Shown one piece after another: positions 10,921 through 20,533 of a stretch of DNA of 64,000 bases. The position numbers and the translations under genes were made by a program. Under the pieces are notes generated by a model. The model ran no database searches and was not told the DNA's origin. It saw only the letters and a program-made list of their open reading frames with translations. Positions within the stretch are counted from its first letter, which is position 1. Each line of letters starts with the position of its first letter. The stretch comes from Micromonospora citrea (GTDB lineage Bacteria; Actinomycetota; Actinomycetes; Mycobacteriales; Micromonosporaceae): contig NZ_FMHZ01000002.1 in the NCBI RefSeq assembly GCF_900090315.1, positions 1,342,501 through 1,406,500 of the forward strand. The letters are read 5' to 3'.

Positions 10921-11934
10921 TTGACCATCCGGGTGAACCGCAGGACCGCGCTGGGACTCGGCACGGTGGCCACCGCCGGCACGGTACTCGGCGCCGCCAC
11001 ACCGGCGTCCGCCGCCTCCGACGTCACCGAACCGGCTCCGACCACACCCCAGCAGGCGGCCCGCCGGGTCGCCGCCAGCTACGCCCGGCAGACCGAGGAG
11101 GCCGGCGGCAACTGGCAGGCCTACGTCAGCGTCGCCGACCCGGCCGGCGAGCCGGTGGTGGCGGTGGCCGACGAGCCGGACCGGCGGATCGAGGCGTACA
11201 GCGTCAACAAGATCGCGGTGGCGGCGGCCGTGCTGGACAAGGTCGACCGAGGGCTGCTGACGCTCGACCAGCGGGTCGAGGTCACCGCCGCGATCGTGGT
11301 GCCCGGCGGCGACGGCATGTTCAGCCTCGACGGGGCGTACCCGAGCTTCGTGACCCTCGGCCACGTGCTGGCCAACCTGCTGACCGTCTCCGACGACACG
11401 GCGGTGCGGCTGTGCGGCCTGGTCTGCCCCGCCGCCGAGCTCAACCAGATCCTGCGGGACAAGGGCTTCCCGAACACGCAGGTGCAGCCGGTGGCCAACC
11501 CGAACCGGTTCTTCCTCGGCACCAGCACCCCCCGCGAGACGCACGACCTGCTGCGCGCGCTGGTGGGCGGCACGCTGCTCTCGCCGGCCGCCACGGCGTT
11601 CGTGCTGCGGCAGTTGCGCGCCCCCGTCGCGTTCACCGACGGCATCCGGCGCGTCATGTCCTCGACGCAGCGGGCCAGGATCGCCACGAAGGCCGGCTGG
11701 TTCGCCGACGCCCGCCACGAGGCCGGGGTGATCTTCGACGCGGCGGGCGCGCCCGTGCTGACGTACGCCCTCTTCGCCGACGGCCAGGCGGGCGCCGACG
11801 ACTTCGGCGCCACCCACCCGGCGGTCGAGGCCCGGGCCCGGATGGGCCGGCGCTTCCTCGCTGCGGTCGACCGCCTCACGGGCACCGGCATCACCCACCG
11901 ACCGGCGGTGCAGCGGCCCAGCAACGGCGGCTGA
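10921..11934 (+). CDS. Tat-exported class A beta-lactamase-like serine hydrolase
   Basis: Penicillin-binding/beta-lactamase fold, 337 aa. The TTG at 10921 has a GGGAGAG upstream; a GTG 12 bp later is an alternative. The N-terminus has a twin-arginine signal (NRRTALGLG, then a hydrophobic stretch and PASAAS cleavage region). Active-site elements are SVNK (S94, K97) and SDD (157-159, in place of SDN). The third motif reads KAG (257-259) rather than KTG, and ELN at 173-175 may correspond to the ExxLN region. The changed second and third motifs make efficient beta-lactam hydrolysis doubtful. A peptidase/esterase-like or weak lactamase role is equally possible. It stands 87 bp after the SDR and is probably separately transcribed. 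Confidence 0.85.
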   Translation: MTIRVNRRTALGLGTVATAGTVLGAATPASAASDVTEPAPTTPQQAARRVAASYARQTEEAGGNWQAYVSVADPAGEPVVAVADEPDRRIEAYSVNKIAVAAAVLDKVDRGLLTLDQRVEVTAAIVVPGGDGMFSLDGAYPSFVTLGHVLANLLTVSDDTAVRLCGLVCPAAELNQILRDKGFPNTQVQPVANPNRFFLGTSTPRETHDLLRALVGGTLLSPAATAFVLRQLRAPVAFTDGIRRVMSSTQRARIATKAGWFADARHEAGVIFDAAGAPVLTYALFADGQAGADDFGATHPAVEARARMGRRFLAAVDRLTGTGITHRPAVQRPSNGG

Positions 11935-11968
11935 GCGACGCGAACCGCGCCATCTCGGCCCACGCGGC

Positions 11969-12064
11969 GCGGTGGCGCGGTGGCGCGGTGGCGCGGTGGC
12001 GCGGTGGCGCGGTGGCGCGGTGGCGCGGTGGCGCGGTGGCGCGGTGGCGCGGTGGCGCGGTGGC
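11969..12064. repeat. 8-bp tandem repeat (GCGGTGGC) x 12
   Basis: Twelve perfect copies in 96 bp between the beta-lactamase-like gene and the next hydrolase gene, with a further partial unit. The 8-bp period shifts frame every unit, so all three frames remain open and create spurious ORFs. Copy number is probably variable by replication slippage. Confidence 0.95.
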
Positions 12065-12171
12065 GCGGATCCCGGCGCGGGTGGCCCCGACCCGTCGGGG
12101 CCGCCCGACCGCCGGCAGCCCCGGCGAGGGCCGGGCTACCGTGTACGACGGGACACGGCGGAGGGACGGCG

Positions 12172-13317
12172 ATGGGCGCACCAGCGGAACGCACGGGACT
12201 CGACCGGGCGCTCGGGCGCCGGCTGCGCGGGGCGGCGGGGCTGGCCGCGCTGGCCGGGCTCGCGTGGGTCGCCCGGGACGTGCCGGCGGCGCTCGGCGGG
12301 CGGCTCGCCGGCGCGCGGGCGGAGCGGGCGGCGCGCTCGCCGCAGTTCCGCGACGGCGCCTTCCGCAACCCGGGCGGCACCCGCTCGATGGCGGGCGCCC
12401 CCGACCGCGACCTGATCCGTGAGCTGATCTTCGGCAAACAGAAGCGCCGCCCCAGCGCGCCGGTGCCGCTGCTGCGCCCCGGTGCCGCGCCGACCGCCGA
12501 CGCCGCGCGCGAACTGAACGTCGTCTGGTACGGCCACGCCTCCGCGCTGATCGAGATCGAGGGGCGCAAGGTGCTGCTCGACCCGGTGTGGAGCGAGCGG
12601 TGCTCCCCGTCGACGCTGGTCGGCCCGCGTCGCCTGCACGAGCCGCCGGTCCGCCTCGACGAGCTGCCCCCGGTCGACGCGATCCTCATCTCGCACGACC
12701 ACTACGACCACCTGGACATGGCGACCGTCCAGGCGCTGACCGCCCTGCAGTCGGCGCCGTTCCTGGTGCCGCTCGGGGTGGGCGCGCACCTGGACCGCTG
12801 GGGCGTGCCGGCGACGCGGATCGTCGAGCTGGACTGGTCGGAGAGCCACCGGGTGGCCGGGCTGGAGATCACCGCCACCGCCGCCCAGCACTTCTCCGGC
12901 CGGGGGTTGCGCCGCGACGGCACGCTGTGGAGCTCGTGGGTGGTGGCGGGCGCGCACCGGAAGGTCTTCTACACCGGCGACTCCGGCTACTTCGACGGCT
13001 ACGCCGAGATCGGCGAGCGGCACGGGCCGTTCGACGTCACGCTGATGCAGATCGGCGCGTACGACCGGGCCTGGCCGAGCATCCACATGTTCCCCGAGGA
13101 GGCCGTCGCCGCCCACCTCGACCTGCGCGGCGGGCTGCTCGTGCCGGTGCACTGGGCGACGTTCAACCTGGCCCTGCACGACTGGTCCGAGCCGGTGGAC
13201 CGGATCTGGGCCGAGGCGAAGGCCCGGGACGTACGGCTGGCCGTGCCCCGCCCCGGCGAGCGGGTGACGGTGGACGACCCGCCCGCCGTCGACGGCTGGT
13301 GGCAGGCCGTCGCCTGA
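12172..13317 (+). CDS. Metallo-beta-lactamase-fold hydrolase (NAPE-PLD/UlaG-like)
   Basis: 381 aa, predicted metal-dependent phosphodiesterase/hydrolase. The metal motif HxHxDH is SHDHYDH (H175, H177, D179, H180). Further ligands are expected at AAQHFSGRG, GDSGYFDGY and VHWATFNL. The N-terminal 100 residues, with NPGGTRSM and a hydrophobic stretch (AAGLAALAGLAWVA), match the layout of bacterial proteins related to N-acylphosphatidylethanolamine phospholipase D. A lipid-type substrate at the membrane is plausible but unproven. The start ATG has GGAGGG at a good distance. A longer in-frame extension upstream comes from the 8-bp repeat and is rejected. Confidence 0.87.
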   Translation: MGAPAERTGLDRALGRRLRGAAGLAALAGLAWVARDVPAALGGRLAGARAERAARSPQFRDGAFRNPGGTRSMAGAPDRDLIRELIFGKQKRRPSAPVPLLRPGAAPTADAARELNVVWYGHASALIEIEGRKVLLDPVWSERCSPSTLVGPRRLHEPPVRLDELPPVDAILISHDHYDHLDMATVQALTALQSAPFLVPLGVGAHLDRWGVPATRIVELDWSESHRVAGLEITATAAQHFSGRGLRRDGTLWSSWVVAGAHRKVFYTGDSGYFDGYAEIGERHGPFDVTLMQIGAYDRAWPSIHMFPEEAVAAHLDLRGGLLVPVHWATFNLALHDWSEPVDRIWAEAKARDVRLAVPRPGERVTVDDPPAVDGWWQAVA

Positions 13318-13369
13318 GGCGTGCGGAAGGGGCCACGTCGACGCCCGCGGTGGCGGCAGGGCCCTGCGG

Positions 13370-14881
13370 TCACAGTACGAAGGCGTCGGTCCAGAGCGCG
13401 CCGGAACGGCCCGACAGGGAGTCGAGCATGGCGACCGCCTGGCCGTCGGTGAGCTGGGCGACGAAGTCGACGATCGCCCGGCCGCGGGCCCTGCCGATCC
13501 GGTCCGGCGTACGCGGGTGCAGCTCCGCCTCGGCCAGCTCGACCAGGTCGTGCAGGCGGCGCGGCAGCCGGGACTCCTCCTCCGGGTCGAGCAGCCAGTC
13601 CAGCAGCGCCTCGACCAGGGTGCCCAGCAGCCGGGCCTGCCCGCGCTGGTGCAGGGCCAGGTCCGGCCGGGCCAGCACGAAGCGGTGGTGGACGAACTTG
13701 AGCACCTGCACCTCGTGCCACTGGGCCGGGGCGAGCAGCACGTGGCCGGAACGCACCGACGGCCGCTCGACCACCGTGATCGCGTCGACGAACCGGGTGG
13801 TCCAGCGGGCCGAGAAGCGGGCCACGTACTGCTCCGCCTCGATGGAGCCGTCGAAGGGCATGGCCAGCAGCCCCTCCACCAGCTCCTCGCGGACGTGCTC
13901 GACGGCGGCGGCGAACGCCTCGTCGTCGGCGACCCAGGCGTCCTTGCGGTGCAGCTGCCGACGCAGCCGCTCGATCGCCGACCCGGGCCGGCGAGCCGCA
14001 GCGGCCAGCGCGGCGTCGGTGATGGCCCGGTAGTGCCCGCTCTCGCGCTGCCACGCCATCAGCTCGGCGGCCACCGCGCCCTGCTGGAGCACCCCGACGC
14101 GGTAGAAGTCCTCCACGTCGTGGATCGCGTACGCGATGTCGTCGGCGGTGTCCATCACCGACGCCTCGACGGTCTGCTGCCAGTCCGGGATCCGGCCGAC
14201 GAACGGCTCCCGGGCCTGCCGCAGGTCGTCGACCTCAGTCCGGTACGCCCCGAACTTCGACGAGCCGCTGCCCGGGTCGTCCGGTGGCGGGGTGGCACCG
14301 CGCGGCGGCGGGTCCATCAGCCGGGGGTGCGGGTCGGGGTGGTCCAGCCGCGTCCAGGGATACTTCAGCATGGCCGCGCGGACCGCCGCCGTCAGGTCCA
14401 GGCCGGTGGTCGCCGCGCCGCGGATCTCGGTGCTGGTGACGATGCGGTACGACTGGGCGTTGCCCTCGAATCCGTCGGTGAGTCCCAGCCGCTGCCGGGC
14501 CAGCCGGTCGAGCACCCGCTCCCCCAGGTGCCCGAACGGCGGGTGGCCGAGGTCGTGCGCGAGGGCGGCGGCCTCCACCACGTCCGGGTCGCAGCCGCCC
14601 AGTTTCTCCAGCAGGTCGCCGTGCTCGCCGTCGGCGGTGAGCCGCTCGGCGATCGCCCGGGCCACCTGGGCGACCTTGAGGCTGTGCGTCAGCCGGTTGT
14701 GCACCAGCAGGCCGGAGCCGCCGGGGCTGACCACCTGGGTCACGCCGTTGAGCCGGGCGAAGAACGGCGAGGCCACGATCCGGTCCCGGTCGGCCCGGAA
14801 GGGGCTGGCGGCGAGGTCGCCGAGGGCCCGGGCGCTGCCGCCGAAGAGCCGCCGGGCCCGCGGGTCCGCGGGAGGTTCCAT
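13370..14881 (-). CDS. dgt: Deoxyguanosinetriphosphate triphosphohydrolase-like protein
   Basis: HD-domain dNTP triphosphohydrolase, 503 aa, releasing triphosphate from dNTPs and so shaping nucleotide pools. The N-terminal part has RLTHSLKV (H66) and the HD pair [14 protein letters not shown] (H109-D110). The downstream pattern (YDFEGNAQS-like region, ILKYPW-like segment, then [19 protein letters not shown]) is that of the actinobacterial type. The start is chosen at the ATG 14881 ([11 protein letters not shown]), as conserved sequence begins close after it; the frame stays open upstream without conserved content. Divergent from tex with 220 bp between the starts. Confidence 0.93.
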   Translation of the reverse strand: MEPPADPRARRLFGGSARALGDLAASPFRADRDRIVASPFFARLNGVTQVVSPGGSGLLVHNRLTHSLKVAQVARAIAERLTADGEHGDLLEKLGGCDPDVVEAAALAHDLGHPPFGHLGERVLDRLARQRLGLTDGFEGNAQSYRIVTSTEIRGAATTGLDLTAAVRAAMLKYPWTRLDHPDPHPRLMDPPPRGATPPPDDPGSGSSKFGAYRTEVDDLRQAREPFVGRIPDWQQTVEASVMDTADDIAYAIHDVEDFYRVGVLQQGAVAAELMAWQRESGHYRAITDAALAAAARRPGSAIERLRRQLHRKDAWVADDEAFAAAVEHVREELVEGLLAMPFDGSIEAEQYVARFSARWTTRFVDAITVVERPSVRSGHVLLAPAQWHEVQVLKFVHHRFVLARPDLALHQRGQARLLGTLVEALLDWLLDPEEESRLPRRLHDLVELAEAELHPRTPDRIGRARGRAIVDFVAQLTDGQAVAMLDSLSGRSGALWTDAFVL

Positions 14882-15101
14882 GATCGCCACGCTAGCGCAG
14901 TGCGGGCCGGGACGGCGCACGCCCGCCGCTTCCGCAGCCGCGACGTCGCGGGCGAGGCGGGGCAAGGGTCCCTCCGCCCACCTGCGGCGACGACGAGTGC
15001 CCTTCCTTAACATCCGGCGCGCCGGGGCGGGGGCGGCGACGGGCGTCGGTGCGGGCCGGCAGAATGCACGGCGGAACCCACACCGAAGGCGGATCGAGAT
15101 C

Positions 15102-17516
15102 GTGACCCTCTCTGTTCATCAGCGGATCGCCGAGGAACTCGGCGTCGCCGAGCGTCAGGTACGGGCGGCCGTCGAGCTGCTCGACGGCGGCGCCACCGTG
15201 CCGTTCATCGCCCGGTACCGCAAGGAGGCCACCGGCCTGCTCGACGACACCCAGCTGCGCACCCTGGAGGAGCGGCTGCGCTACCTGCGCGAGCTGGACG
15301 AGCGGCGCGCGGCGGTGCTGGAGTCGATCCGCGGCCAGGGCAAGCTCGACGAGGCCCTGGAAGCGCAGATCATGGCGGCCGAGTCGAAGTCCCGCCTGGA
15401 GGACATCTACCTGCCCTACAAGCCCAAGCGTCGGACGCGGGCGCAGATCGCCCGCGAGGCCGGGCTGGAGCCGCTCGCCGAGTCGCTGCTGGCCGACCCG
15501 GGGCAGGACCCGCGCCAGGCCGCCGCCGGCTTCGTGGACGCGGACCGGGGCGTCGCCGATCCCGCCGCCGCCCTGGAGGGCGCCCGCGCCATCCTCATCG
15601 AGCGGTTCGCCGAGGACGCCGACCTGATCGGCACGCTGCGCGAGCAGATGTGGTCGCGGGGCCGGCTGGTCTCCCGCGTACGCGACGGGCAGGAGGCGGC
15701 GGGCGCGAAGTTCGCCGACTACTTCGACTTCGCCGAGCCTTACCCGAAGCTGCCCTCGCACCGCATCCTGGCCATGTTCCGGGGCGAGAAGGAGGGCGTG
15801 CTCGACCTGACGATGGAGCCCGAGGAGGCCGGCGAGGCCGACGCCGCCCCCGCCGGCCCCAGCCGCTACGAGGCGGCGATCGCCAGCCGTTTCGGCATCA
15901 CCGACCAGGGGCGGCCGGCCGACCGGTGGCTGGCCGACACGGTGCGCTGGGCGTGGCGCACCCGGATCCTCATCCACCTCGGCGCCGACCTGCGGATGCG
16001 GCTGTGGCAGGCGGCCGAGGAGGAGGCGGTCCGGGTCTTCGCCACCAACCTGCGGGACCTGCTGCTCGCCGCGCCGGCCGGCGCCCGGCCCACGATGGGG
16101 CTGGACCCGGGCCTGCGTACGGGGGTGAAGGTCGCCGTCGTGGACGCCACCGGCAAGGTGGTCGCCACCGACACGATCTACCCGCACGAGCCGCGCCGGC
16201 AGTGGGACGCCTCGATCGAGACCCTCGCCCGGCTGGCCGGGGCGCACGGCGTCGAGCTGGTCGCCATCGGCAACGGCACCGCCAGTCGGGAGACCGACAA
16301 GCTGGCCGGCGAGCTGATCAAGCGGTACCCGCAGCTCAACCTGACGAAGGTGGTGGTCTCCGAGGCAGGCGCGTCGGTCTACTCCGCCTCCGCGTACGCG
16401 TCGCAGGAGCTGCCCGGGCTGGACGTCTCGCTGCGCGGGGCGGTCTCCATCGCGCGCCGCCTGCAGGACCCGCTCGCCGAGCTGGTCAAGATCGACCCGC
16501 GCTCGATCGGCGTCGGCCAGTACCAGCACGACCTGTCCGAGGTGAAGCTCTCCCGGTCGCTGGACGCGGTGGTCGAGGACTGCGTCAACGCGGTCGGAGT
16601 CGACGTCAACACCGCCTCCGCGCCGCTGCTGACCCGGGTGTCGGGCATCGGCGCCGGGCTGGCGGAGAACATCGTGCTGCACCGCGACGCCAACGGGCCG
16701 TTCCGCACCCGGGCCGAACTGAAGAAGGTCTCCCGGCTCGGGCCGAAGGCGTTCGAGCAGTGCGCGGGCTTCCTGCGCATCCCGGGCGGCGACGACCCGC
16801 TGGATTCCTCCAGCGTGCACCCGGAGGCGTACCCGGTGGTGCGCCGGATCCTCGCCAGCACCGGGCAGGACGTGCGCTCGCTCATCGGCAAGAGCACCAT
16901 CCTGCGCGGGCTGCGTGCCACCGACTTCGTCGACGACACCTTCGGCCTGCCCACCGTCACGGACATCATCGCCGAGCTGGAGAAGCCGGGCCGCGACCCG
17001 CGGCCGGAGTTCCGCACCGCCACCTTCGTCGAGGGCGTGGAGAAGATCAGCGACCTGACGCCGGGCATGGTGCTGGAGGGCGTGGTCACCAACGTGGCCG
17101 CGTTCGGCGCGTTCGTGGACGTCGGGGTGCACCAGGACGGCCTCGTGCACGTCTCGGCCATGTCCCGGACCTTCGTCAAGGACCCGCGCGAGGTGGTCAA
17201 GTCCGGCGACGTGGTGAAGGTCAAGGTGCTCGACGTCGACGTACCCCGCAAGCGGATCTCGCTCACCCTCCGCCTCGAGGACGACGCGGAGGCGGGCGCG
17301 GGGCGCGGCGGTCAGGGCGCTCCCGGTGGCGGTCGCGGGCAGGGCGGCCAGTCGGGGCACGGCGGCGGACGTGGCCGGGGTGCCCAGGCCGGCGGGCGCG
17401 GCGGTCAGGGCGGGCAGGGCGGCGGGCGCGGCGGGGCGGCGCGACAGGGCCGCGGCGGAGCGGGGCCGGCGAACGACGCCATGGCAGACGCGCTGCGTCG
17501 GGCCGGACTGGCCTGA
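15102..17516 (+). CDS. tex: Tex-family RNA-binding transcription accessory protein
   Basis: 804 aa. The sequence runs from an N-terminal helical region ([26 protein letters not shown]) through a YqgF/RNase H-like domain starting near residue 329 ([16 protein letters not shown]) and helix-hairpin-helix repeats ([28 protein letters not shown]). It ends with an S1 RNA-binding domain (about 655-725, [17 protein letters not shown]) and a glycine/arginine/glutamine-rich tail of about 75 residues. Tex proteins bind nucleic acids and influence transcription. The start is a GTG at 15102, where homology begins. The Gly-rich tail (RGG-like) is longer than in many Tex proteins and is probably disordered and RNA-binding. 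Confidence 0.95.
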   Translation: MTLSVHQRIAEELGVAERQVRAAVELLDGGATVPFIARYRKEATGLLDDTQLRTLEERLRYLRELDERRAAVLESIRGQGKLDEALEAQIMAAESKSRLEDIYLPYKPKRRTRAQIAREAGLEPLAESLLADPGQDPRQAAAGFVDADRGVADPAAALEGARAILIERFAEDADLIGTLREQMWSRGRLVSRVRDGQEAAGAKFADYFDFAEPYPKLPSHRILAMFRGEKEGVLDLTMEPEEAGEADAAPAGPSRYEAAIASRFGITDQGRPADRWLADTVRWAWRTRILIHLGADLRMRLWQAAEEEAVRVFATNLRDLLLAAPAGARPTMGLDPGLRTGVKVAVVDATGKVVATDTIYPHEPRRQWDASIETLARLAGAHGVELVAIGNGTASRETDKLAGELIKRYPQLNLTKVVVSEAGASVYSASAYASQELPGLDVSLRGAVSIARRLQDPLAELVKIDPRSIGVGQYQHDLSEVKLSRSLDAVVEDCVNAVGVDVNTASAPLLTRVSGIGAGLAENIVLHRDANGPFRTRAELKKVSRLGPKAFEQCAGFLRIPGGDDPLDSSSVHPEAYPVVRRILASTGQDVRSLIGKSTILRGLRATDFVDDTFGLPTVTDIIAELEKPGRDPRPEFRTATFVEGVEKISDLTPGMVLEGVVTNVAAFGAFVDVGVHQDGLVHVSAMSRTFVKDPREVVKSGDVVKVKVLDVDVPRKRISLTLRLEDDAEAGAGRGGQGAPGGGRGQGGQSGHGGGRGRGAQAGGRGGQGGQGGGRGGAARQGRGGAGPANDAMADALRRAGLA

Positions 17517-17518
17517 CA

Positions 17519-17570
17519 CCCGCCCGGCACCGACCCGATCCGTACGCGGTTCGGGTCGGTGCCGGGCGGG
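17519..17570 (+). terminator. Terminator of tex, 18-bp perfect stem
   Basis: CCCGCCCGGCACCGACCC (17519-17536) pairs perfectly with 17553-17570 around a 16-nt loop. It begins three bases after the tex stop. No T-run. Confidence 0.85.
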
Positions 17571-17738
17571 CCTGGCCACGGCGGCGCTCCGTCTGGCGTT
17601 CTGGCGCCCACACATTCTGGCGTTCGGAGGCTCGGGCGCGTTCTGGCGTCCTGGCGTCCTGGCGTTCTGAGGCGATCCCGGTCGCCTGTCAGGGCCGTTG
17701 TTCGTCGGCGGGCCGGAAGGGGTGCACACGCAGGGACG

Positions 17739-17820
17739 CTTTCGAGCTGATGTCGTAGACGATTCAGGCAGCGACGAGCCCGGCCGCCACCCTGATGTCG
17801 CAAACGATTCAGCTCGAAAG
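17739..17820. repeat. Dispersed palindromic element, copy B
   Basis: Left arm CTTTCGAGCTGA (17739-17750) and its exact inverse TCAGCTCGAAAG at the right (17809-17820). Core 1, TGATGTCGTAGACGATTCA (17748-17766), and core 2, TGATGTCGCAAACGATTCA (17793-17811), lie as direct repeats separated by 26 bp. The same plan occurs in copy C; copy A is a compact form in the opposite orientation. Confidence 0.85.
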
Positions 17821-17870
17821 CATCATTCGAGCTTCCCGCCCGCGGCACGCCGAGCACCACAGCTTGCGGG

Positions 17871-18013
17871 GACGGCACGCCCGCACCATCGCCTGCGCGG
17901 CAGGCACGCCCGCCACCACCGCCTACGCGGCAGGCACGCCCGCCACCACCGCCTACGCGACAGGCACGCCCGCCACCACCGCCTACGCGACAGGCACGCC
18001 CGCCACCACCGCT
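17871..18013. repeat. 30-bp tandem repeat, about 4.7 copies
   Basis: Units CAGGCACGCCCGCCACCACC plus ten further bases start at 17901, 17931, 17961 and 17991 (partial), with a degenerate unit before them. The array lies 50 bp right of palindromic element copy B. Confidence 0.9.
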
Positions 18014-18220
18014 CACGGATCGGGCCATCCCTCGGCGGGTCGGAGCTAGCCGCCCCTCGACCCGACAGAGCGACCGCCCGTCGACCGACCGCAGCAACCG
18101 GCCCGCGTCGGACGCGGGCGACGCATCCGACCGGGTGCGGCGGTCGACCGTGCACGGTCGGAGCCGTGAGGAGACCGCCGCACGTTTCCGGTGGCGGGTG
18201 CGGGGCGTACCGTCGCGGTC

Positions 18221-18652
18221 GTGGACGAGGGCGACGGCCGACAGTGGCGGGAACGGCAGCGACGGGCGGTGCGGGCGCACGCGGCCGCCGACGAGCGCCG
18301 TCGGGCGGCCGAGCAGGCCGAGGCGGCGGAACTCGTCGCCTGGTTCGTCGCCGAGGCGACCCGGCGCGGGCTGCCCACGGAACGGCTCACCGCCCGGGCG
18401 TACGACGGTCGCGGCCGCTATCGGACGCGGCTGCGCGGCTGGTACGTCGACCGGGCTCGGACCCGGGCGGTCGACACCGACGGGCGGTTCCACCTGCTGA
18501 CCGTGCCGGGCGGGCTGCGCGCCCGGCTGCTCGGGGCCGAGCCGCAGCCCAGCCCGGCACCGCTGGTCGTCGGCGCGGGCGGTCGCGACGGCGAGTCGAT
18601 CCCGCTGCGCGCCCTGCTGGCCCGTCGGCTCGACGGCGACGACGGGGCCTGA
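18221..18652 (+). CDS. Conserved hypothetical protein, 143 aa
   Basis: No recognised domain. The N-terminal third is a charged, alanine/arginine-rich helix (RQWRERQRRAVRAHAAADERRRAAEQAEAA by position 35), probably a coiled coil. The remainder contains LRGWYVDRARTRAVDTDGRF and ends SIPLRALLARRLDGDDGA. It resembles an uncharacterised family I associate with Micromonosporaceae. Two GTG starts are possible: 18191, with a distant GAGGAG, and 18221, preferred because the helical region starts there. The gene is convergent with the DUF389 gene, the stops only 6 bp apart. Codon use matches the neighbours, so it is probably real. Confidence 0.7.
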   Translation: MDEGDGRQWRERQRRAVRAHAAADERRRAAEQAEAAELVAWFVAEATRRGLPTERLTARAYDGRGRYRTRLRGWYVDRARTRAVDTDGRFHLLTVPGGLRARLLGAEPQPSPAPLVVGAGGRDGESIPLRALLARRLDGDDGA

Positions 18653-18658
18653 CCGGGG

Positions 18659-19606
18659 TCAGCGCCCGGCGCCCGTGGGACTGCGACGGGCCAGGTACCA
18701 CCACCACGACTGCTGCACCAGCAGCGTGACCAGCCCGGCGAGCACGATCGCGCAGAGGTTGACGACCAACTGGAGGGCGGAGCCGGCCGCCTCGTGCCAG
18801 ACGCCGTACGCGGCGGCGACGGCGACGTTCGCGGCGGCCGGGACGGTGGTCACCGAGATCAGCACCCCGACCAGGCTGCCGGACTTCTTCGACGTCAGCG
18901 ACAGCATGCCGGCCGCGCCGGCGAGCAGACCGACGACCCAGGAGAGCGCGTCCGGTCGCCAGATGAAGTCGGTGAGCGGGCGCTCGGCCAGCAGCATCCC
19001 GCGGTCGACCAGGCCAGCGGCGGTCAGCGCCCAGGTGCTGAGCACGGTGACCACCATGGCGGCGAGGAACCCGACCACCAGGGCCTGCACCGAGCGAACG
19101 ATGATCGACGCCTTGCGGCGCAGCAGTGCCACGCAGAGGGCGGCCAGGGGACCGAACTCCGGCCCGACGACCATCGCGCCGACGATGAGGATCGGCTGGT
19201 CGAGCAGCACCCCGATGCCGGCCAGCATGGTGGCGACGGTGATCAGCACGAGGTAGGTGGCGGACAGCTCGGTCTGCTCGCCGGTCTTGGCGGCGATCTC
19301 GTCCCAGACAACCGCGTCGGCGCCGCTGCCGGGTGCCCGCCGCGCCGCCCGGTCCGCCGCGGAGGAGATGGTCAGCTCCACGTCGTCGGCCGCGATGGCG
19401 CCGCGCGCCTCCACGCCGAGCTGCCGCAGATCGCGCAGCACACTGTCGGCACTCTCCCGGACCACGTCGCAGAGGATGAGGTCACCCTGCGGCTGGCGGG
19501 CGGCGCCGGCGAGCACGGCCAGGTGGGTCACCCCCGGGTCGGCGGCCAGTAGGTCGGCGACGGCGGCGGACTGGTCCGGTGGAGCGATCACCCTCAGGTG
19601 CAGCAC
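18659..19606 (-). CDS. DUF389 family membrane protein
   Basis: 315 aa. A soluble N-terminal region of about 110 residues (ferredoxin-like, GDLILCDVVRESADSVL) is followed by the DUF389 membrane domain with about six hydrophobic helices. These include YLVLITVATMLAGIGVLL, ILIVGAMVVGPEFGPLAALC and AMVVTVLSTWALTAAG. The GAMVVGPEFGP motif is characteristic. Function is unknown for the family; transport has been suggested from topology alone. The start is the GTG at 19606 with GGGGGAGG just upstream; the longer frame upstream lacks conservation. Confidence 0.87.
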   Translation of the reverse strand: MLHLRVIAPPDQSAAVADLLAADPGVTHLAVLAGAARQPQGDLILCDVVRESADSVLRDLRQLGVEARGAIAADDVELTISSAADRAARRAPGSGADAVVWDEIAAKTGEQTELSATYLVLITVATMLAGIGVLLDQPILIVGAMVVGPEFGPLAALCVALLRRKASIIVRSVQALVVGFLAAMVVTVLSTWALTAAGLVDRGMLLAERPLTDFIWRPDALSWVVGLLAGAAGMLSLTSKKSGSLVGVLISVTTVPAAANVAVAAAYGVWHEAAGSALQLVVNLCAIVLAGLVTLLVQQSWWWYLARRSPTGAGR

Positions 19607-19680
19607 GGCCTCCCCCTCGCTTCGGCCGTCGAGCACTCTACTGCCGACGGCGGGGAGCCGAAGGGTCACGTCCTGGCGGT

Positions 19681-19706
19681 CGGCCCGCGTCCTCGCGGGC
19701 CGTTTT
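19681..19706 (+). terminator. Intrinsic terminator upstream of the glycan locus
   Basis: CGGCCCGCG-TCCT-CGCGGGCCG forms a perfect 9-bp stem with a 4-nt loop, followed by TTTT. This is an unusually canonical intrinsic terminator for this genome. It reads on the + strand, ahead of the first glycan gene, and may insulate the locus from transcription running antisense through the DUF389 gene. A promoter for the downstream gene probably lies at 19707-19822 (for example TACAAC at 19774). Confidence 0.6.
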
Positions 19707-19822
19707 GCGGTTTGACCTGTCGGGATCAACGCCCCGTGTCGCGATTCAAGCCTTATGAAACGCTCGTACCTGCTACAACCTTTTTGTCGCATCGTGACTG
19801 GTCTTCGCTGGAGGTCGACGCC

Positions 19823-20533
19823 GTGCCTGGTCCCATCAACGCCCGCGAAGGTGCGGCGCGGCGTACCCGAACGGACGGCCTCAAGCGAGCGGTCGACCTG
19901 GCGGCAGCCCTCGTGCTGCTGGTGCTGAGCGCGCCGCTGATGCTCCTGGTGGCTGCCGTGGTGGCGGTGGGCCTCGGCCGCCCGGTGCTGTTCCGGCAGG
20001 CCCGGGCCGGGCAGCACGGCGACGTGTTCGAGCTGGTCAAGTTCCGCACCATGCTGCCGCCCGATCCGGGGCGGGGGCTGCTGCGGGACGGGGACCGCCT
20101 GACCCCGCTGGGACGCTTCCTGCGCTCCACCAGCCTGGACGAGCTGCCGACCCTCTGGAACGTCCTGCGCGGCGACATGAGCCTCGTCGGCCCCCGACCG
20201 CTGCTCACCGCGTACCTGCCGCGCTACTCCCCCACGCAGGCCCGACGGCACGAGGTCAGGCCGGGTGTCACCGGGCTGGCCCAGGTGCGCGGACGCAACA
20301 GCCTGAGCTGGGAGGAGAAACTCGACCTCGACGTCTGGTACGTCGACAACCGCAGCCTGCGCCTGGACCTGTCGATCCTGGCCGCGACGGTACGCACCGT
20401 GCTGCGCCGCGAGGGGATCTCCGCGACGGGTTCCGCCACCGCACCGGAGTTCCTCGGCACGCCGTCGCTGGTGGCGGCTACCGGGGTGCGGCCGGAGGCC
20501 GGCGCGGCGGTCCCGACCGGAGGTGGCCGATGA
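19823..20533 (+). CDS. pglC: Polyprenyl-phosphate glycosyl-1-phosphate transferase (PglC-like)
   Basis: 236 aa, initiates a lipid-linked glycan by moving a sugar-1-phosphate from UDP-sugar to undecaprenyl phosphate. One N-terminal re-entrant or transmembrane helix (LAAALVLLVLSAPLMLLVAA, residues 27-46) precedes the catalytic domain. That domain has the Asp-Glu dyad in SLDELPTLWNV (D106, E107), PRPLL, and RPGVTGLAQVRGRN. This is the small monotopic PGT form, not the large WbaP type. The start is the GTG at 19823 with GGAGG 8 bp upstream. Genomic partners suggest UDP-N,N'-diacetylbacillosamine as donor. The stop overlaps the aminotransferase start (ATGA). The symbol is by analogy with Campylobacter. 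Confidence 0.87.
   Translation: MPGPINAREGAARRTRTDGLKRAVDLAAALVLLVLSAPLMLLVAAVVAVGLGRPVLFRQARAGQHGDVFELVKFRTMLPPDPGRGLLRDGDRLTPLGRFLRSTSLDELPTLWNVLRGDMSLVGPRPLLTAYLPRYSPTQARRHEVRPGVTGLAQVRGRNSLSWEEKLDLDVWYVDNRSLRLDLSILAATVRTVLRREGISATGSATAPEFLGTPSLVAATGVRPEAGAAVPTGGGR

Larger units (their letters stand above)
17571..18220. other. 650-bp gap without a gene
   Basis: Contains short reiterations of a GTTCTGGCGT-like decamer (17600-17670), palindromic element copy B, a 30-bp tandem array, and about 200 bp of plain GC-rich sequence before the next gene. Frames across the tandem array give Arg/Ala/Cys/Gly-rich repeats with no start signal and are treated as non-coding. Confidence 0.65.

Noticed and set aside
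11972..12171. Long N-terminal extension (Met-Ala-Arg-Trp-Arg-Gly-Gly repeats) of the metallo-hydrolase
   Set aside because: Produced by the octamer array; the ATG at 12172 has a proper GGAGGG and matches the start of the recognisable protein.
14892..17729. 945-codon ORF opposite tex
   Set aside because: Shadow frame from high third-position GC; no family resemblance, while tex on the other strand is fully conserved.
17871..18013. Possible CRISPR-like array (regular 30-bp period)
   Set aside because: Units abut directly with no unique spacers, and no cas genes lie nearby.
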